In this document: positions 26,541-35,962 of the stretch, one piece after another
Numbering within the stretch: the stretch's first letter is position 1
How the letters are laid out: the number at the start of each line of letters is the position of its first letter
Source: Rugamonas rubra
Lineage (GTDB): Bacteria; Pseudomonadota; Gammaproteobacteria; Burkholderiales; Burkholderiaceae_D
DNA: 64,000 nt
Assembly (NCBI RefSeq): GCF_900114705.1
Contig: NZ_FOTW01000009.1
Coordinates: 103,519 to 167,518 of the forward strand
Direction of reading: 5' to 3'
The notes under the pieces: generated by a model
What the model saw: only the letters and a program-made list of their open reading frames with translations
Told to the model about the DNA's origin: nothing
Databases searched by the model: none
Translations under genes and position numbers: made by a program

Positions 26541-26678
26541 TTTTCAATCCTTGTACGCCACTGCGTCAATGTATGTAATGAGTGCGTTAAACTCGCCAGT
26601 TGTCTTCTAGCCCATGTTTCGCTCCATTTTATGCGACGGCATTTTGCCGACGATGAAATCATAGCATAGGTTGCTCGC

Positions 26679-26697
26679 TGGTGTCAACCTGGCACCA
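26679..26697. promoter_or_regulatory. 19-bp imperfect palindrome between TA pair and copper cluster
   Basis: TGGTGTCAACCTGGCACCA reads almost the same on the other strand. It lies in the 231-bp divergent region between the antitoxin start (26540, minus) and the DUF2946 gene (plus), with a TATAAT at 26760-26765 downstream of it. It may be the operator of the toxin-antitoxin pair or of the copper genes. Inference from position only. Confidence 0.4.
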
Positions 26698-26771
26698 ATA
26701 CTTCAGCGAAAAATCCCCGCAACCTCCTTGCGCATCAACACCGCGCGATGAACGTGGGCTATAATATTCCG

Positions 26772-27161
26772 ATGATCGACATGTTGAAGCGACCAATACT
26801 GCACATATGGATTGCCGTGCTGGCCATTCTATTCAGTTCGCTCGCGCCTACGGTTTCTCATGCACTAAACGCTTCCGGTCTCGCTGCCGACACCGTGGAA
26901 ATCTGCACGGTAAATGGCTACAAGCTTGTCAAAGCCCCGGGTTCTGACAGCGGCAAAGCACCTGCTTCGGCAAAGCACGGCATGGAACACTGCGCTTTCT
27001 GTAGCACTCACGGCGGCTCCCATGCACTAACAGGCGCGCCGTCCGTCACCCTCGCGCTTGCTGCCGGCCGCGACATCTACCCGCCACTGTTCTATACCGC
27101 ACCGCAGTCTCTGCACGCCTGGTCGACGGCCAATCCGCGCGCGCCTCCTCTCTTCGTCTGA
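26772..27161 (+). CDS. DUF2946 small protein (copy 2)
   Basis: 129 residues: hydrophobic N-terminus, EICTVNG, and the Cys/His centre HCAFCSTHGG, ending in ANPRAPPLFV. It is clearly a DUF2946 member but only distantly similar to the copies at 9364 and 36581, so it is an independent lineage. It heads a plus-strand group with a copper-uptake-associated protein, a TonB receptor, a hydrolase and SCO1. An upstream ATG at 26748 would precede a TATAAT box (26760-26765), so ATG 26772 or 26781 is more likely. Confidence 0.75.
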   Translation: MIDMLKRPILHIWIAVLAILFSSLAPTVSHALNASGLAADTVEICTVNGYKLVKAPGSDSGKAPASAKHGMEHCAFCSTHGGSHALTGAPSVTLALAAGRDIYPPLFYTAPQSLHAWSTANPRAPPLFV

Positions 27162-27532
27162 TAGCCGCTCTGCCTCACTTCGCTGAGGCACGGCGGTTCG
27201 TACCCAATTCCAGTTAGAGCACCGGGCCACCGGTCGCGCCGCCGCCATGTCGCGGCAGGACGCCGTTGCTCTCGTTCGAGTATCGATTTGGAGTCACGCC
27301 ATCAATGCCAATGAAAACACTCGTCCGCGACGTTACGGCGCGGTTCGGGGCGCAATGCGCTGCCGCGCGCCCTGCGCCGTTAAATCAGCTGATGTCCAAG
27401 GCAGGAAATTCCTTGAGCCGCGCCGGCTTGTGCGGACGGCTACTGGCAGCCCCGTAATGACACCCAATGGATCGCCATGGTTTCCAGCAGCCTTTCCAGA
27501 CAGTCCACAACCCATTCAAACAGGAGATCTTC
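27162..27532. other. Intergenic region in the copper cluster
   Basis: About 370 bp. A short open frame starting ATG 27305 (about 50 codons, MPMKTLVRDVTARFGAQ...) resembles nothing known and may be chance. No terminator or clear promoter was recognised. AGGAG at 27522-27526 belongs to the next gene. Confidence 0.35.
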
Positions 27533-27982
27533 ATGAAAGCTCGTCGCACCCTTATTGCCATGTCGTTGACCGCGCTGGCCATGTTCGGCAGCGGCGCTCA
27601 AGCTGCGACCGACGCTGCCAAGCAGCAGATCCGCACCCTGATTTCGACTAGCTACGACCAGCCCGGTCGCGCGGTGGAAACGGCACCAATAGTCGTTGCG
27701 GACCGCCACGCCATCGCCGACTGGGTTCAAGGCGAGAAAGGCGGTCGCGCCTTGCTGCGAATAAATCAAGGGCGATGGGAGATCGTCGCCTGTGGGGGCG
27801 AAGGATTCAGAGACGTCAAGGAGCTGCAAAAAGCCGGCCTCCCGATTGGCACCGCCAAGCTGCTCGTCACGCAGTTGAATCAGGCGGAAGCAAAAGTGAG
27901 CGGGCAGCGTCTCAAACAATTCGATTCGTTCGGCAAGGTGGAAATGGCAACCCCCAGTCAGCACCGCGGCCACGCCCAATAA
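27533..27982 (+). CDS. Copper-uptake-system-associated small secreted protein
   Basis: 149 residues with a signal peptide (cleaved after about residue 25, GAQA-A). The rest is a compact domain: QIRTLISTSYDQPGRAVETAPIVV, ADRHAIADWVQGEKGGRALLR, then WEIVACGGEGFRDVKELQKAG. This matches proteins annotated as 'copper uptake system-associated', found between DUF2946 and TonB-receptor genes in other Proteobacteria, as here. It is exported to the periplasm; molecular role unknown. AGGAG precedes ATG 27533. Confidence 0.68.
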   Translation: MKARRTLIAMSLTALAMFGSGAQAATDAAKQQIRTLISTSYDQPGRAVETAPIVVADRHAIADWVQGEKGGRALLRINQGRWEIVACGGEGFRDVKELQKAGLPIGTAKLLVTQLNQAEAKVSGQRLKQFDSFGKVEMATPSQHRGHAQ

Positions 27983-28034
27983 TTACCAATTGGTCCGGCT
28001 CGACTGCCGACCGTCATCCATTAGAAAGAAATCT

Positions 28035-30182
28035 ATGACTCACCCTAAATTCGTCCGCACGGCCATCGCGATGGCCATTGCAGGCCTGACATCCATGGCG
28101 CAGGCGCAATCCGAACAGGCAGGCGCGTCGCATGAGGAAGCATCGAAAACGCCAAGCTGGGTCGCCGGTCAAGTCGTCATTACGGCCAAGCGCGCGAACT
28201 ATACCGCCTCCGAGTCCTCGGCAGCCACTCGCGCCGACACCCCGCTGATCGAGGTACCGCAGTCGGTGCAAGTACTGACCCGCTCGCTGATCCAGGAGCA
28301 GGACCGCCGCACGCTCGGCGATGCGCTGATTAACGTTTCCGGCGTGGTCCCGACGAGGTCCGAGGAGCAGCTACTGATTCCGCCGCTGGTGCGAGGCTTC
28401 CCCGCCGAGGTCTATCTGGACGGCCTGCCGATCTACGCGGGCAACCAGCAAGTGTTCGATCCCACCAGTCTTGTCGGCGTGGATCGGATTGAAGTACTGA
28501 AGGGGCCGAGCGCCACGCTCTATGGTGGCGGTCTCGGCACGCCGCTGGGCGGCATCATCAATATTGAATCCGAACGGCCGAGCGACAAACTGGGCGGGTT
28601 CGTGGCGCTGCGGGCCGGCAGCTTTTCCACCTGGGGGCCGTCCGGAGATATCAACCTGCCCCTGGCGCCGGGGATAGCGGCCAGGATCGCGGCCGAGTAT
28701 CAGAGCAACAAGAGCTGGATCGATCAGGTCCATGGCCGGCGCTCGAGCGTGCAGCCAAGCTTATCGTTCCGTATCAGTCCTCAAACCGACCTCCTTCTCC
28801 GAGCCCAGTTCAACCACCGTAGCCAACTGGAGTATTCGGGCCTGCCGGCCGCTCAGGCGCTGGCAGGGAACATCGAGCGCAACGCCTTTCCTGGATCGCC
28901 GACGGGACAACCGTTGACCACGAACGACAACCGGATGACCCAGGCGACACTGCGCCACGGCTTTTCCGACGACGTCAAGCTGACCGTCAGCGGCCGCTAC
29001 TACAACAGCGCGATCCGGCAATACGGCAGCTTCGTCGATCCCGACCTGCTACCACCCGACCCCGCCACGCCCACCGTCTACCCGGTCATTCCGATCACGA
29101 TGATCACCGATACGAAGGAGGCGACGTTTGACGCCAATGTGCTGGTAAAGACCGAAATGCTCGGCGGATCGCACGCCTTCGTGGCCGGTCTCGACTATGA
29201 TTGGACTCGTTTCTCCAGCAACATGGGCCTGTTCGTCAGCAATACGCCCGACGGCACGATCGATCTTGCCAAGCCTGCGTACGACGCGGTCTACACACCG
29301 CAATTGCCGGTCAACTCCCTCCAGACCGACCATTATCGGACACTGGCCTTCTATGTCCAGGATCAGGCGACCTATGGCCGGCTGCACTTGACGGGCGCGC
29401 TGCGCTACACGCAGCTCAATTTCCAGGAAGTGAGCAATATCGGGGTAGCCAACGACGACACCTACCACCGCGTCTCGCCCAGGGTGGGGGCGACCTTCGA
29501 TGTCGCTCCCGGCCTTGCCCTCTTTGCCGGCTATGCAACGGCGTTTCGCGCGGCGTTCGGCTTTGTCGGCGCGGCGCTGCCCAAGCCTGAGAGCTCGCGC
29601 AACATCGAGGGCGGCATGAAGCTGGCCCTGCCCGGGACCGGCTTGTCGGGCACGATCTCGGTCTTCGACCAGACACGCGACAATATCGCCACCGCGGACC
29701 CGGGCAATCTGGGATTCAATCTCCAGACCGGCCGGCAACGGGCGCGTGGGGCGGAGGCGGATCTCATCTGGGAGCCGACGCCGGCGTTTTCGCTGCTCGC
29801 CAACTACGCCCATACCAACACGAAAGTGACGGAGGACAATACGATTCCGGTCGGCAGCGAATTGACGCGCGTGCCGCGAAACAGCGGGCGCGTCGCCGCG
29901 CACTACCGGATATCTAACGGCGCGGCCAAAGGACTGTCGTTCGGGGCGGGCGTCACCACGCTCGGCGCGCGCCAGCTCACCCTGCCCAATACGCTCAGGG
30001 CGCCGGGCTACGCGGTGGTCGACGCGCAGGCCGCCTATGAGTTCGGACGATTCACGCTCCAGGCCTCCGTGGTCAATCTCGGCGGGCGGCGGGCGTTCGA
30101 TACCTACCAGTATTTCAGCAACCCGCTCGTGATGCCGACCCAGCCACGCTCGGCCTTCATCACGCTCAAAGCCAAGATCTGA
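28035..30182 (+). CDS. TonB-dependent receptor of the second copper cluster
   Basis: 715 residues: signal peptide, TonB-box-like VVITAKRAN, plug (PLIEVPQSVQVLTRSLIQEQD, GDALINVSGVVP, RIEVLKGPSATLYGGG, GGIINIESERPSDK) and barrel with a hydrophobic C-terminus ending TLKAKI. This is the TonB siderophore-receptor class but without an STN domain. Its flanks (DUF2946, copper-uptake-associated protein, SCO1) suggest uptake of a copper complex. ATG 28035 chosen; the frame opens earlier at 27990 but then lacks a signal peptide start. Confidence 0.88.
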   Translation: MTHPKFVRTAIAMAIAGLTSMAQAQSEQAGASHEEASKTPSWVAGQVVITAKRANYTASESSAATRADTPLIEVPQSVQVLTRSLIQEQDRRTLGDALINVSGVVPTRSEEQLLIPPLVRGFPAEVYLDGLPIYAGNQQVFDPTSLVGVDRIEVLKGPSATLYGGGLGTPLGGIINIESERPSDKLGGFVALRAGSFSTWGPSGDINLPLAPGIAARIAAEYQSNKSWIDQVHGRRSSVQPSLSFRISPQTDLLLRAQFNHRSQLEYSGLPAAQALAGNIERNAFPGSPTGQPLTTNDNRMTQATLRHGFSDDVKLTVSGRYYNSAIRQYGSFVDPDLLPPDPATPTVYPVIPITMITDTKEATFDANVLVKTEMLGGSHAFVAGLDYDWTRFSSNMGLFVSNTPDGTIDLAKPAYDAVYTPQLPVNSLQTDHYRTLAFYVQDQATYGRLHLTGALRYTQLNFQEVSNIGVANDDTYHRVSPRVGATFDVAPGLALFAGYATAFRAAFGFVGAALPKPESSRNIEGGMKLALPGTGLSGTISVFDQTRDNIATADPGNLGFNLQTGRQRARGAEADLIWEPTPAFSLLANYAHTNTKVTEDNTIPVGSELTRVPRNSGRVAAHYRISNGAAKGLSFGAGVTTLGARQLTLPNTLRAPGYAVVDAQAAYEFGRFTLQASVVNLGGRRAFDTYQYFSNPLVMPTQPRSAFITLKAKI

Positions 30183-30191
30183 GGGCCGGCC

Positions 30192-31127
30192 ATGCGCATG
30201 AACCACTCCATCAGAACAGTCGGCCTGGGTATCGCCGCGATACTTCTTTCGGCGACAGCGACAGCGCACCCGTCCACAGGCGGCGGCTTGATCATTCCGC
30301 TCTATCCGCAAGGCACGATCGGCTCGCTCGGCGTGGCGGAAATCCGCGAGCGGCTGAACAAGTCGGGCGACACCATGGTCCGCAACGTCAGCGAGCCCAC
30401 GCTTGAACTGTTCCGCCCTGCCCCGGGTCGCGCCAACGGTACCGCCATGATCGTCGCACCCGGAGGCGGTTTCGTTGGGCTGGATTACAACGCCGGCGGC
30501 ACGGCGGTTGCGCGCCTATTGGCGCAGCGCGGCGTTACCGCGCTTGTGCTCAAATACCGCACGATCCGAAGCGCCCCCGATCCGATGCAACTGCCCGAGG
30601 TCCATGGGCGGGAGATGGACACCGTCATGGCGCGGGCGAAGAGCGGCGTTCCTGCCGAGATACCGCGCTTTGCCGGTGAACAGCAGGCGCTGCAGGACGG
30701 CAGCCGCGCCATGGCGATCGTGCGACAGCGCGCATCCGAATGGGGTGTCGATCCCAGGCGGATCGGCTTCATCGGCTTCTCCGCCGGAGCGTTCCTCGCC
30801 GCAGATCTGGCGATCGGCGATAAGGCGTTCCGACCGGACTTCGTCGCCTTGCTCTACGGCGGACTACGAACGCCTGTCCCCGCCGATGCGCCACCGGCCT
30901 TCATCGCCGGCGCGGCGGACGACGAGTATCAGCCGAACGACGCGGTACAGCTCTATACCGCTTGGCGACAGGCGGGAGCGGCGGCCGAGCTCCACGTCTA
31001 TGAGCGTGGCGGCCATGGTTTCGACCTGAAGCCCAAAGGCACCACGAGTGACCACTGGTTCGACGAATTGGTCTGGTGGATGCGCTCTCGCAGCCTCGTC
31101 GGGCAAGCGTCGGATCATCCAAAGTAG
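30192..31127 (+). CDS. Secreted alpha/beta hydrolase (esterase/BD-FAE-like)
   Basis: 311 residues with a signal peptide (about 1-26). Motifs: IVAPGGGFVGLDYNAGGT (oxyanion hole), GFSAG nucleophile elbow, FIAGAADDEYQPNDA near the acid and GGHGFD with the catalytic His. It resembles acyl esterases next to TonB receptors, as in siderophore or xenobiotic uptake. Nine bases separate it from the receptor stop. A role in releasing metal from its ligand in the periplasm is inferred. Confidence 0.85.
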   Translation: MRMNHSIRTVGLGIAAILLSATATAHPSTGGGLIIPLYPQGTIGSLGVAEIRERLNKSGDTMVRNVSEPTLELFRPAPGRANGTAMIVAPGGGFVGLDYNAGGTAVARLLAQRGVTALVLKYRTIRSAPDPMQLPEVHGREMDTVMARAKSGVPAEIPRFAGEQQALQDGSRAMAIVRQRASEWGVDPRRIGFIGFSAGAFLAADLAIGDKAFRPDFVALLYGGLRTPVPADAPPAFIAGAADDEYQPNDAVQLYTAWRQAGAAAELHVYERGGHGFDLKPKGTTSDHWFDELVWWMRSRSLVGQASDHPK

Positions 31128-31152
31128 GGGCGTGTCGAACCGTCCCGCTCAG

Positions 31153-31287
31153 ATGCAGGATCTGTTCGCGCGGATCGACACACAGGCGAATTCTGTGCTG
31201 ACGGAGGATCAACTGCGCGGCCAGAAGGCGGTCGATCTCGCCGCCGCCCCGCGCCGCGCCCGCCGACCGGCCCGATTGATGAATTGA
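31153..31287 (+). pseudogene. Short EF-hand-like fragment
   Basis: A 44-residue frame with LFARIDTQANSVLTEDQLRGQ, resembling one degenerate EF-hand loop (D at position 1, but acidic residues missing). No full domain. It may be the end of a lost EF-hand protein between the hydrolase and SCO1 genes, or chance. Confidence 0.25.
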
Positions 31288-31301
31288 TTACAGGAGAAAA
31301 A

Positions 31302-31919
31302 ATGGCGAAACAATTCCCCGGCCACGCCCGGCGCCGGCACACGTTGGCGCTGGCGGCCGCCGTGTTGGCCTTGTGCGGCTGCGACGATCTGTTCCACGGC
31401 TATAACGGCAACGAGATCGGCGCCGGCGCCGCCGGCCTCGACTTCCACCTGCTCGGTGCGGCGGGCCGGGCCACCTCCATGGCCGATTTTCGCGGCAAGT
31501 ATGTGCTGCTGTTCTTCGGCTTCACCCAATGTCCGGACATCTGCCCGAGCGCCCTGTCGCGCGCCGTCGAGATCCGCCGCCTGCTGGGCGCCGCGGGCCG
31601 GCACCTGCAGGTGGTGTTCATCACCATCGACCCCGAGCGCGACAGCCCGGAACTGCTGGAGCAATACACGGCCGCCTTCGATCCCAGCTTCGTCGGCCTG
31701 GCCGGCACGGCGGCCCAGACCGCCCGCGTCGCCGCCGACTTCAAGATCGAGTACCGGAAGGTGGCGAGCGGCAATTCCTACAGCATGGACCACACCTCGA
31801 CCAGCTACCTGTTCGACCGCGGGGGAAGGATACGCCTGGCCATCGCCCACAAGGCGACGGCGCAACAGTGCGCCGACGACCTGCGCCGCCTGATGCGCGG
31901 CGACGGGGACCGGCTATGA
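31302..31919 (+). CDS. SCO1/SenC copper chaperone lipoprotein-like
   Basis: 205 residues. N-terminus with a lipobox-like ALCGCDD, then a thioredoxin fold with the copper/thiol motif FTQCPDICPSAL and the conserved His in SMDHTSTSYLFD. SCO proteins deliver Cu(I) to the Cu-A site of cytochrome oxidase or act as thiol-disulphide reductases. Placement next to copper-type receptor genes supports the copper theme. AGGAG precedes ATG 31302; the stop overlaps the next ATG by four bases. Confidence 0.9.
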   Translation: MAKQFPGHARRRHTLALAAAVLALCGCDDLFHGYNGNEIGAGAAGLDFHLLGAAGRATSMADFRGKYVLLFFGFTQCPDICPSALSRAVEIRRLLGAAGRHLQVVFITIDPERDSPELLEQYTAAFDPSFVGLAGTAAQTARVAADFKIEYRKVASGNSYSMDHTSTSYLFDRGGRIRLAIAHKATAQQCADDLRRLMRGDGDRL

Positions 31920-32470
31920 GCCAAGGGCGCGGCCAGGCCGCCAACGACGCCACCGAGCCAGGCCCGGCCGAGCAGCCGGCGGCCGGCGCCAAGCACGCGG
32001 CCCCCCCGCCGGCGCGCCGGCGCGGCTTGGCGCTGGACCCGTCCTTGTTGCGCCAACTGCTCTGCCACAAGGGATACTCGATCCGGCGCTCCGCCTTGGC
32101 GCTGGGTGTCTGCCACACCACGGCGCGCGTGGCGGCGGGCCGTCTTGGTATCGCCCTGGCCGAGCGTCCGAGCAAGATCGACTCGGCCGTACAACAGGCC
32201 GTCGCGCTCGCGCTCGGGCGCGGCGAGCCCCTGGCGGCGCTGACCGACGCGATCGGCATCTCGCTGCCGTCGCTGTACCGCATGCTGCGCATGGACCCGC
32301 TGCTGGCGGCCGAATACAAGGCCAAGCTGCTGCAGCGCAAACGGATGGCGCGGCGGCAACTGTTCCTGCTGCAAGTGGCGGACAAGCCGATGAGCGAATG
32401 CGCCGAATACTACTGGCTCAGGCGCAACGACGCCGCCTGGTTGCGGCAATGGCGGGCGGGCCGCCGCTAG
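31916..32470 (+). CDS. HTH protein resembling the C-terminal part of TnsD/TniQ
   Basis: 184 residues. A disordered Pro/Ala N-terminus (1-35), then LLRQLLCHKGYSIRRSALALGVCHTTARVAAGRLG and a second HTH-like segment (AALTDAIGISLPSLYRMLRMDP), ending CAEYYWLRRNDAAWLRQW. The two HTHs and the closing WLRRNDxxWL are like the DNA-binding tail of TnsD/TniQ target selectors. The TniQ zinc-binding domain and any Tn7 partners are absent, so it is either a remnant or an independent regulator. Its start overlaps the SCO1 stop (ATGA). Confidence 0.55.
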   Translation: MSQGRGQAANDATEPGPAEQPAAGAKHAAPPPARRRGLALDPSLLRQLLCHKGYSIRRSALALGVCHTTARVAAGRLGIALAERPSKIDSAVQQAVALALGRGEPLAALTDAIGISLPSLYRMLRMDPLLAAEYKAKLLQRKRMARRQLFLLQVADKPMSECAEYYWLRRNDAAWLRQWRAGRR

Positions 32471-32491
32471 CGGCCGCCCCATGCGCCGGCC

Positions 32492-33829
32492 TCAGCGGCG
32501 GCGCAGCGCCAAGCAGTAGTCCAACGCCAGCATGAGCAGCATCGAGGCGCCGACCAGCGGCAGGAGCAGGCCGCCGACGGCCATCACGGCGAGCACCACC
32601 TTGAGCGCGCCGCGGTCGGCGGGCATGGGCGGCACGCCCAGCCCGCCGGCCGGACGCCGTTGCCACCACATGCAACCGCCCGCCACGCACAACAGCACGA
32701 TCGCCACACAGGCGGCGAGCAGCACCAGCTGGTTCGCCAAGCCGAACTGCTGGCCCAGGTGGACGTTGATCCCCCACTCCAGGCTCTTGCCCAGCGGACC
32801 GTAGTCGCCATACCCCATATCGAGCAGGACCCGGCCTGTGTACTGGTCGATATGGACCACCCGCTGGGCGGCCAAGTCGGCCGGATAGACGGCGGCGCTG
32901 TAGACCCCGGCCGGGCCGGCCGGCAGGCTGACGGCGTAGCCCCTGGCGATGCCCAGCTGGTCGAACCGGGCCACCGCCCGGTCCACGCCGATCGGCGCGG
33001 CCGCGCCGGCGCCGGTCGGCGTGGCGGGCAACCTGGCCTGGCGCAGCGACCAGGCGGTGGGCAGCGCGTGTTGCAGGTGCTCGTCGGACATCGGCAGGGC
33101 GACGCGCACGCCCGCCGGATAGCCGAAGTTGCTGCCATTGGCCCACTGGTTGATTTGCGCCCCCCACAGCACCGACCAGGGCATCCCCGTGACGGCGAGG
33201 AACAGCAGGAACAAGGCCACGTAGACACCGGTGACGGCGTGCAGGTCGCGCCAGAACACCCGCTGGCCGGGCCGGCCGCGCAGCAGCAGCGCGCCGCGCC
33301 GCCCGCGCGGCCACCACAAGTAGAGTCCGCTGACCACCAGCAGTATGGTCCAGCCGGCGGCCATCTCGATCAGGCCGTTGGCCAGCGTGCCGAAATAGCT
33401 CAGGCTGTGCAGGCGCCGGACCACGCCCGACACGCCGCCCTTGTCGGGCAGGCTGCCGAGCACCTTGCCCCGGTAGGGGTCGACGAAGACCACGACCCGG
33501 GCGCCGTCGGCGCCGCGCAGCAGCACCTGGGCCGAACGGCCCGGCGCGGCCGCCGGCACGTAGCTCGCCACCACGCCGGGAAAGGCCGCGCCGGCCCGGG
33601 CCAGCACCGCGCTGTGCGGCAGCTGCGCGGCGGCGCGCGGCACCGTGCGCAGGTCGCGGTAGACGTAATCGTCGATCTCGGCCTGGAACAGATACAGCGC
33701 GCCGGTCACCGCCAGCAGTACGAGGAAGGGCAGCACCAGCAGACCTGCGTAGAAATGCCAGCGCCACACCGCCCGGTACAGGTCGACCGGGCGCGGGGCG
33801 GGCGCGGCGGAGGGGGTCGCCGGCGCCAT
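32492..33829 (-). CDS. PepSY-TM inner-membrane protein (iron/metal reductase-like)
   Basis: 445 residues with four or more membrane segments, of the PepSY-TM type (formerly PiuB/DUF337): WRWHFYAGLLVLPFLVLLAVTGALYLF at the start, LHSLSYFGTLANGLIEMAAGW, WRDLHAVTGVYVALFLLFLAVTGMPW and NVHLGQQFGLANQL. PepSY-TM proteins accompany TonB receptors and are thought to reduce ferri-siderophores at the inner membrane. The gene starts one base after the receptor stop. Convergent with the HTH gene. Confidence 0.88.
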   Translation of the reverse strand: MAPATPSAAPAPRPVDLYRAVWRWHFYAGLLVLPFLVLLAVTGALYLFQAEIDDYVYRDLRTVPRAAAQLPHSAVLARAGAAFPGVVASYVPAAAPGRSAQVLLRGADGARVVVFVDPYRGKVLGSLPDKGGVSGVVRRLHSLSYFGTLANGLIEMAAGWTILLVVSGLYLWWPRGRRGALLLRGRPGQRVFWRDLHAVTGVYVALFLLFLAVTGMPWSVLWGAQINQWANGSNFGYPAGVRVALPMSDEHLQHALPTAWSLRQARLPATPTGAGAAAPIGVDRAVARFDQLGIARGYAVSLPAGPAGVYSAAVYPADLAAQRVVHIDQYTGRVLLDMGYGDYGPLGKSLEWGINVHLGQQFGLANQLVLLAACVAIVLLCVAGGCMWWQRRPAGGLGVPPMPADRGALKVVLAVMAVGGLLLPLVGASMLLMLALDYCLALRRR

Positions 33830-33830
33830 C

Positions 33831-35900
33831 TCAGAACGCCAACTGGGCCGACAACGACAGCGCGCGGCCGTCGCCCGGCGCGTGGCGGGTCTGGTCGTTG
33901 ATCCACACGTACTCGATGTAGCGGTCGGTCAGGTTCTTGACCTGCAGCTCGAGCGACAACTCGGGCCGCACTTGGTAGCGGGCGCTGGCGTTGAACAGCA
34001 CGTAGGCGCCGTACTTGGCGCCGGTGTTGGCCGTCGTCAGGTAGTAGCCGCCCTGGCCGTTGCTCCAGGCCCGCAGGCGCAGCTTGTCGCCGGGCCGGTA
34101 GTCGAGGCCGGCGGAGAACAAGGTCGCCGGCACGTGGTCGATCTGCTTGCCCAGCGTGGCCGGCGCGGCCGGGTCCGGCTCGACGATGCGCGCGCGCTGC
34201 CAGGAATAGCTGGCCCAGGCCGTGCTGTCGTCCGACGGGCGCAGGTTCAACTGCAAGTCGACACCCTGACGGCGCGTCTTGCCGACATTCTCGGAGCCGC
34301 CGCTCGGGTCGTTCAGGCGCCGCTTGACCTCGTCGGACGCGTCCTGGCGCCAGACGGCCAGGCGGCCGTCCAGCCAGTCGGCCGGGGTGAATTTGACGCC
34401 GCCCTCCCAGCCCTCGTTGATCGACGGCTTGAGCTCGCCCGCCGTCGAACGGTAGGCCGCCGCGCCGGCGCCGACCTGGAAGGTGCGCCCCCAGTTGCCG
34501 TACAGGCTGGCGGCGCGCCATGGCGCGTAGACCACGCTGAACTTGGGCTGGCGGATCCAGCCGTAGTCCTGGATGGCGAAGTGCTGGTTCTTCGACGGGT
34601 CGGACAAGCTGCCGGCGAAGCGGTCGACACGCAGGGCCGGGATCAGCTTCAGGCCGGCCATCGGCATGAACACCGCCTGCACATAGGCGCCGTAGTTGTC
34701 GAAGGTGAAGCGTTGGTCGCGCGTGGTGGCGGTGCGCACTTGGTTCAGCGTGGCGTAGCGCGGGCTGGCGTCGTTTTGCCGCTCGGCGTTGATGCCGCCC
34801 TCGAGCGACATGTCGCGCAGCACACCGGCCAGGCCGCGCGGCCGCCAAGTCAGGCTGCCCGACAGGCCGTGGTGGGCCTCGTCGATCACCCGCTCCTGCT
34901 GCGAGGCGAGGATGGCATAGCGTAGCCAGCGCTGGTCCTTGACGCTGTTGGTGTAGAGCCGCGCCGCCGCCGACAGCGTCTCGCCCGGCTCGCCGTCAAG
35001 CTGGACGCTGGCCTGGTTCATCTGTCGATTACCGCCCTCCGACTGCGCGTAGGGGTAAGACAGGGTCGGCGCGCGGTAGGCGTCGGCGGCCGTCAGATAG
35101 CCGGCCTCCTGGCCGCCGCTCTCGCTGTGCCGCACGCTCAGGCCGACGCGCCAGCGGCGCGCGTCGCTGGTGTAGAACCACTTGCCGCCCAGCGTGTACT
35201 TGTCGAAGCGGGAGTGGTCGCGGTAGCCGGCCGACTCGAGGCGGCCGAAGCTGTAGTTCTGCGACCAGTTGCCGTCCTCGACGCCGGCCGACAGCTGCAC
35301 CTGGCGGGTGGCGAAACTGCCGACGTCGAGCCGCGCCTGGCGGTAGTTGCCGCCCGTCCGCGTCAGCACGTTGGCGTTGCCGGCGATGTTGTGCAGGCCG
35401 TAGCGCGGGTCGTTGGTGCCGCGCACGATCTCGATGCCTTGTATCTCCTGTGGAAAGATCATGTCGAGGAAGGGCATGCCGCCGCCGTTGTCGTTGCTCG
35501 GCACGCCGTCGATCAGCAGCTTGACGGCGTTGACCTCGCCCTCGCCGTTGAAGCCGCGGAAGGACAGCTTGCCCGACTCGTTGCCTTGGCGGAACTGGGT
35601 CAGCGTCACCCCGGGCGCGCGGCCGAACAACTCCCAGGTGTTTTGCACCTGCTGGTCGGCCACCAGGTCGGCGCCGAGGATGTCGACCGAACTGAGCACC
35701 GTGCGCGCGGCGAGCGCGCCGACGCGCTTGCCGCGCACCTCGACACGGCCGATCTCGAGGGCCGAGTCGGCGTCGGCGCCGGGCTGTTGCGCGCGGGCGC
35801 CGCCCGCCGCCAGGCCGAACAAGCTCGACAGGGCCAGCGCGCAAGGCAGCAGGCGGCAACTGACGCCGCGAGCGAAGGATGGGAGGGAACGAATAAACAT
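33831..35900 (-). CDS. TonB-dependent receptor paired with PepSY-TM protein
   Basis: 689 residues: signal peptide (MFIRSLPSFARG... to about residue 40), TonB box region (IGRVEVRGKRV), plug (LFGRAPGVTLTQFRQGNESG, LSFRGFNGEGEVNAVKLLIDGVPSND, IEIVRGTNDPRYGLHNIAGNANV) and a barrel ending LSAQLAF. The plug motif differs from the two other receptors, so it is not a recent duplicate. AAGGAG lies before ATG 35900. With the PepSY-TM gene it forms a receptor-reductase pair typical for ferric ligands. Confidence 0.88.
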   Translation of the reverse strand: MFIRSLPSFARGVSCRLLPCALALSSLFGLAAGGARAQQPGADADSALEIGRVEVRGKRVGALAARTVLSSVDILGADLVADQQVQNTWELFGRAPGVTLTQFRQGNESGKLSFRGFNGEGEVNAVKLLIDGVPSNDNGGGMPFLDMIFPQEIQGIEIVRGTNDPRYGLHNIAGNANVLTRTGGNYRQARLDVGSFATRQVQLSAGVEDGNWSQNYSFGRLESAGYRDHSRFDKYTLGGKWFYTSDARRWRVGLSVRHSESGGQEAGYLTAADAYRAPTLSYPYAQSEGGNRQMNQASVQLDGEPGETLSAAARLYTNSVKDQRWLRYAILASQQERVIDEAHHGLSGSLTWRPRGLAGVLRDMSLEGGINAERQNDASPRYATLNQVRTATTRDQRFTFDNYGAYVQAVFMPMAGLKLIPALRVDRFAGSLSDPSKNQHFAIQDYGWIRQPKFSVVYAPWRAASLYGNWGRTFQVGAGAAAYRSTAGELKPSINEGWEGGVKFTPADWLDGRLAVWRQDASDEVKRRLNDPSGGSENVGKTRRQGVDLQLNLRPSDDSTAWASYSWQRARIVEPDPAAPATLGKQIDHVPATLFSAGLDYRPGDKLRLRAWSNGQGGYYLTTANTGAKYGAYVLFNASARYQVRPELSLELQVKNLTDRYIEYVWINDQTRHAPGDGRALSLSAQLAF

Positions 35901-35962
35901 AAGACTCCTTGGTAGATGGTGCAAGAAAACGCAACGCGCCGGCTGGGGGCGGAAAACCACCC

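Noticed and set aside
27247..27651. 134-codon frame overlapping the copper-uptake-associated gene
   Set aside because: Composition and overlap with the better-supported gene at 27533 suggest a shadow.
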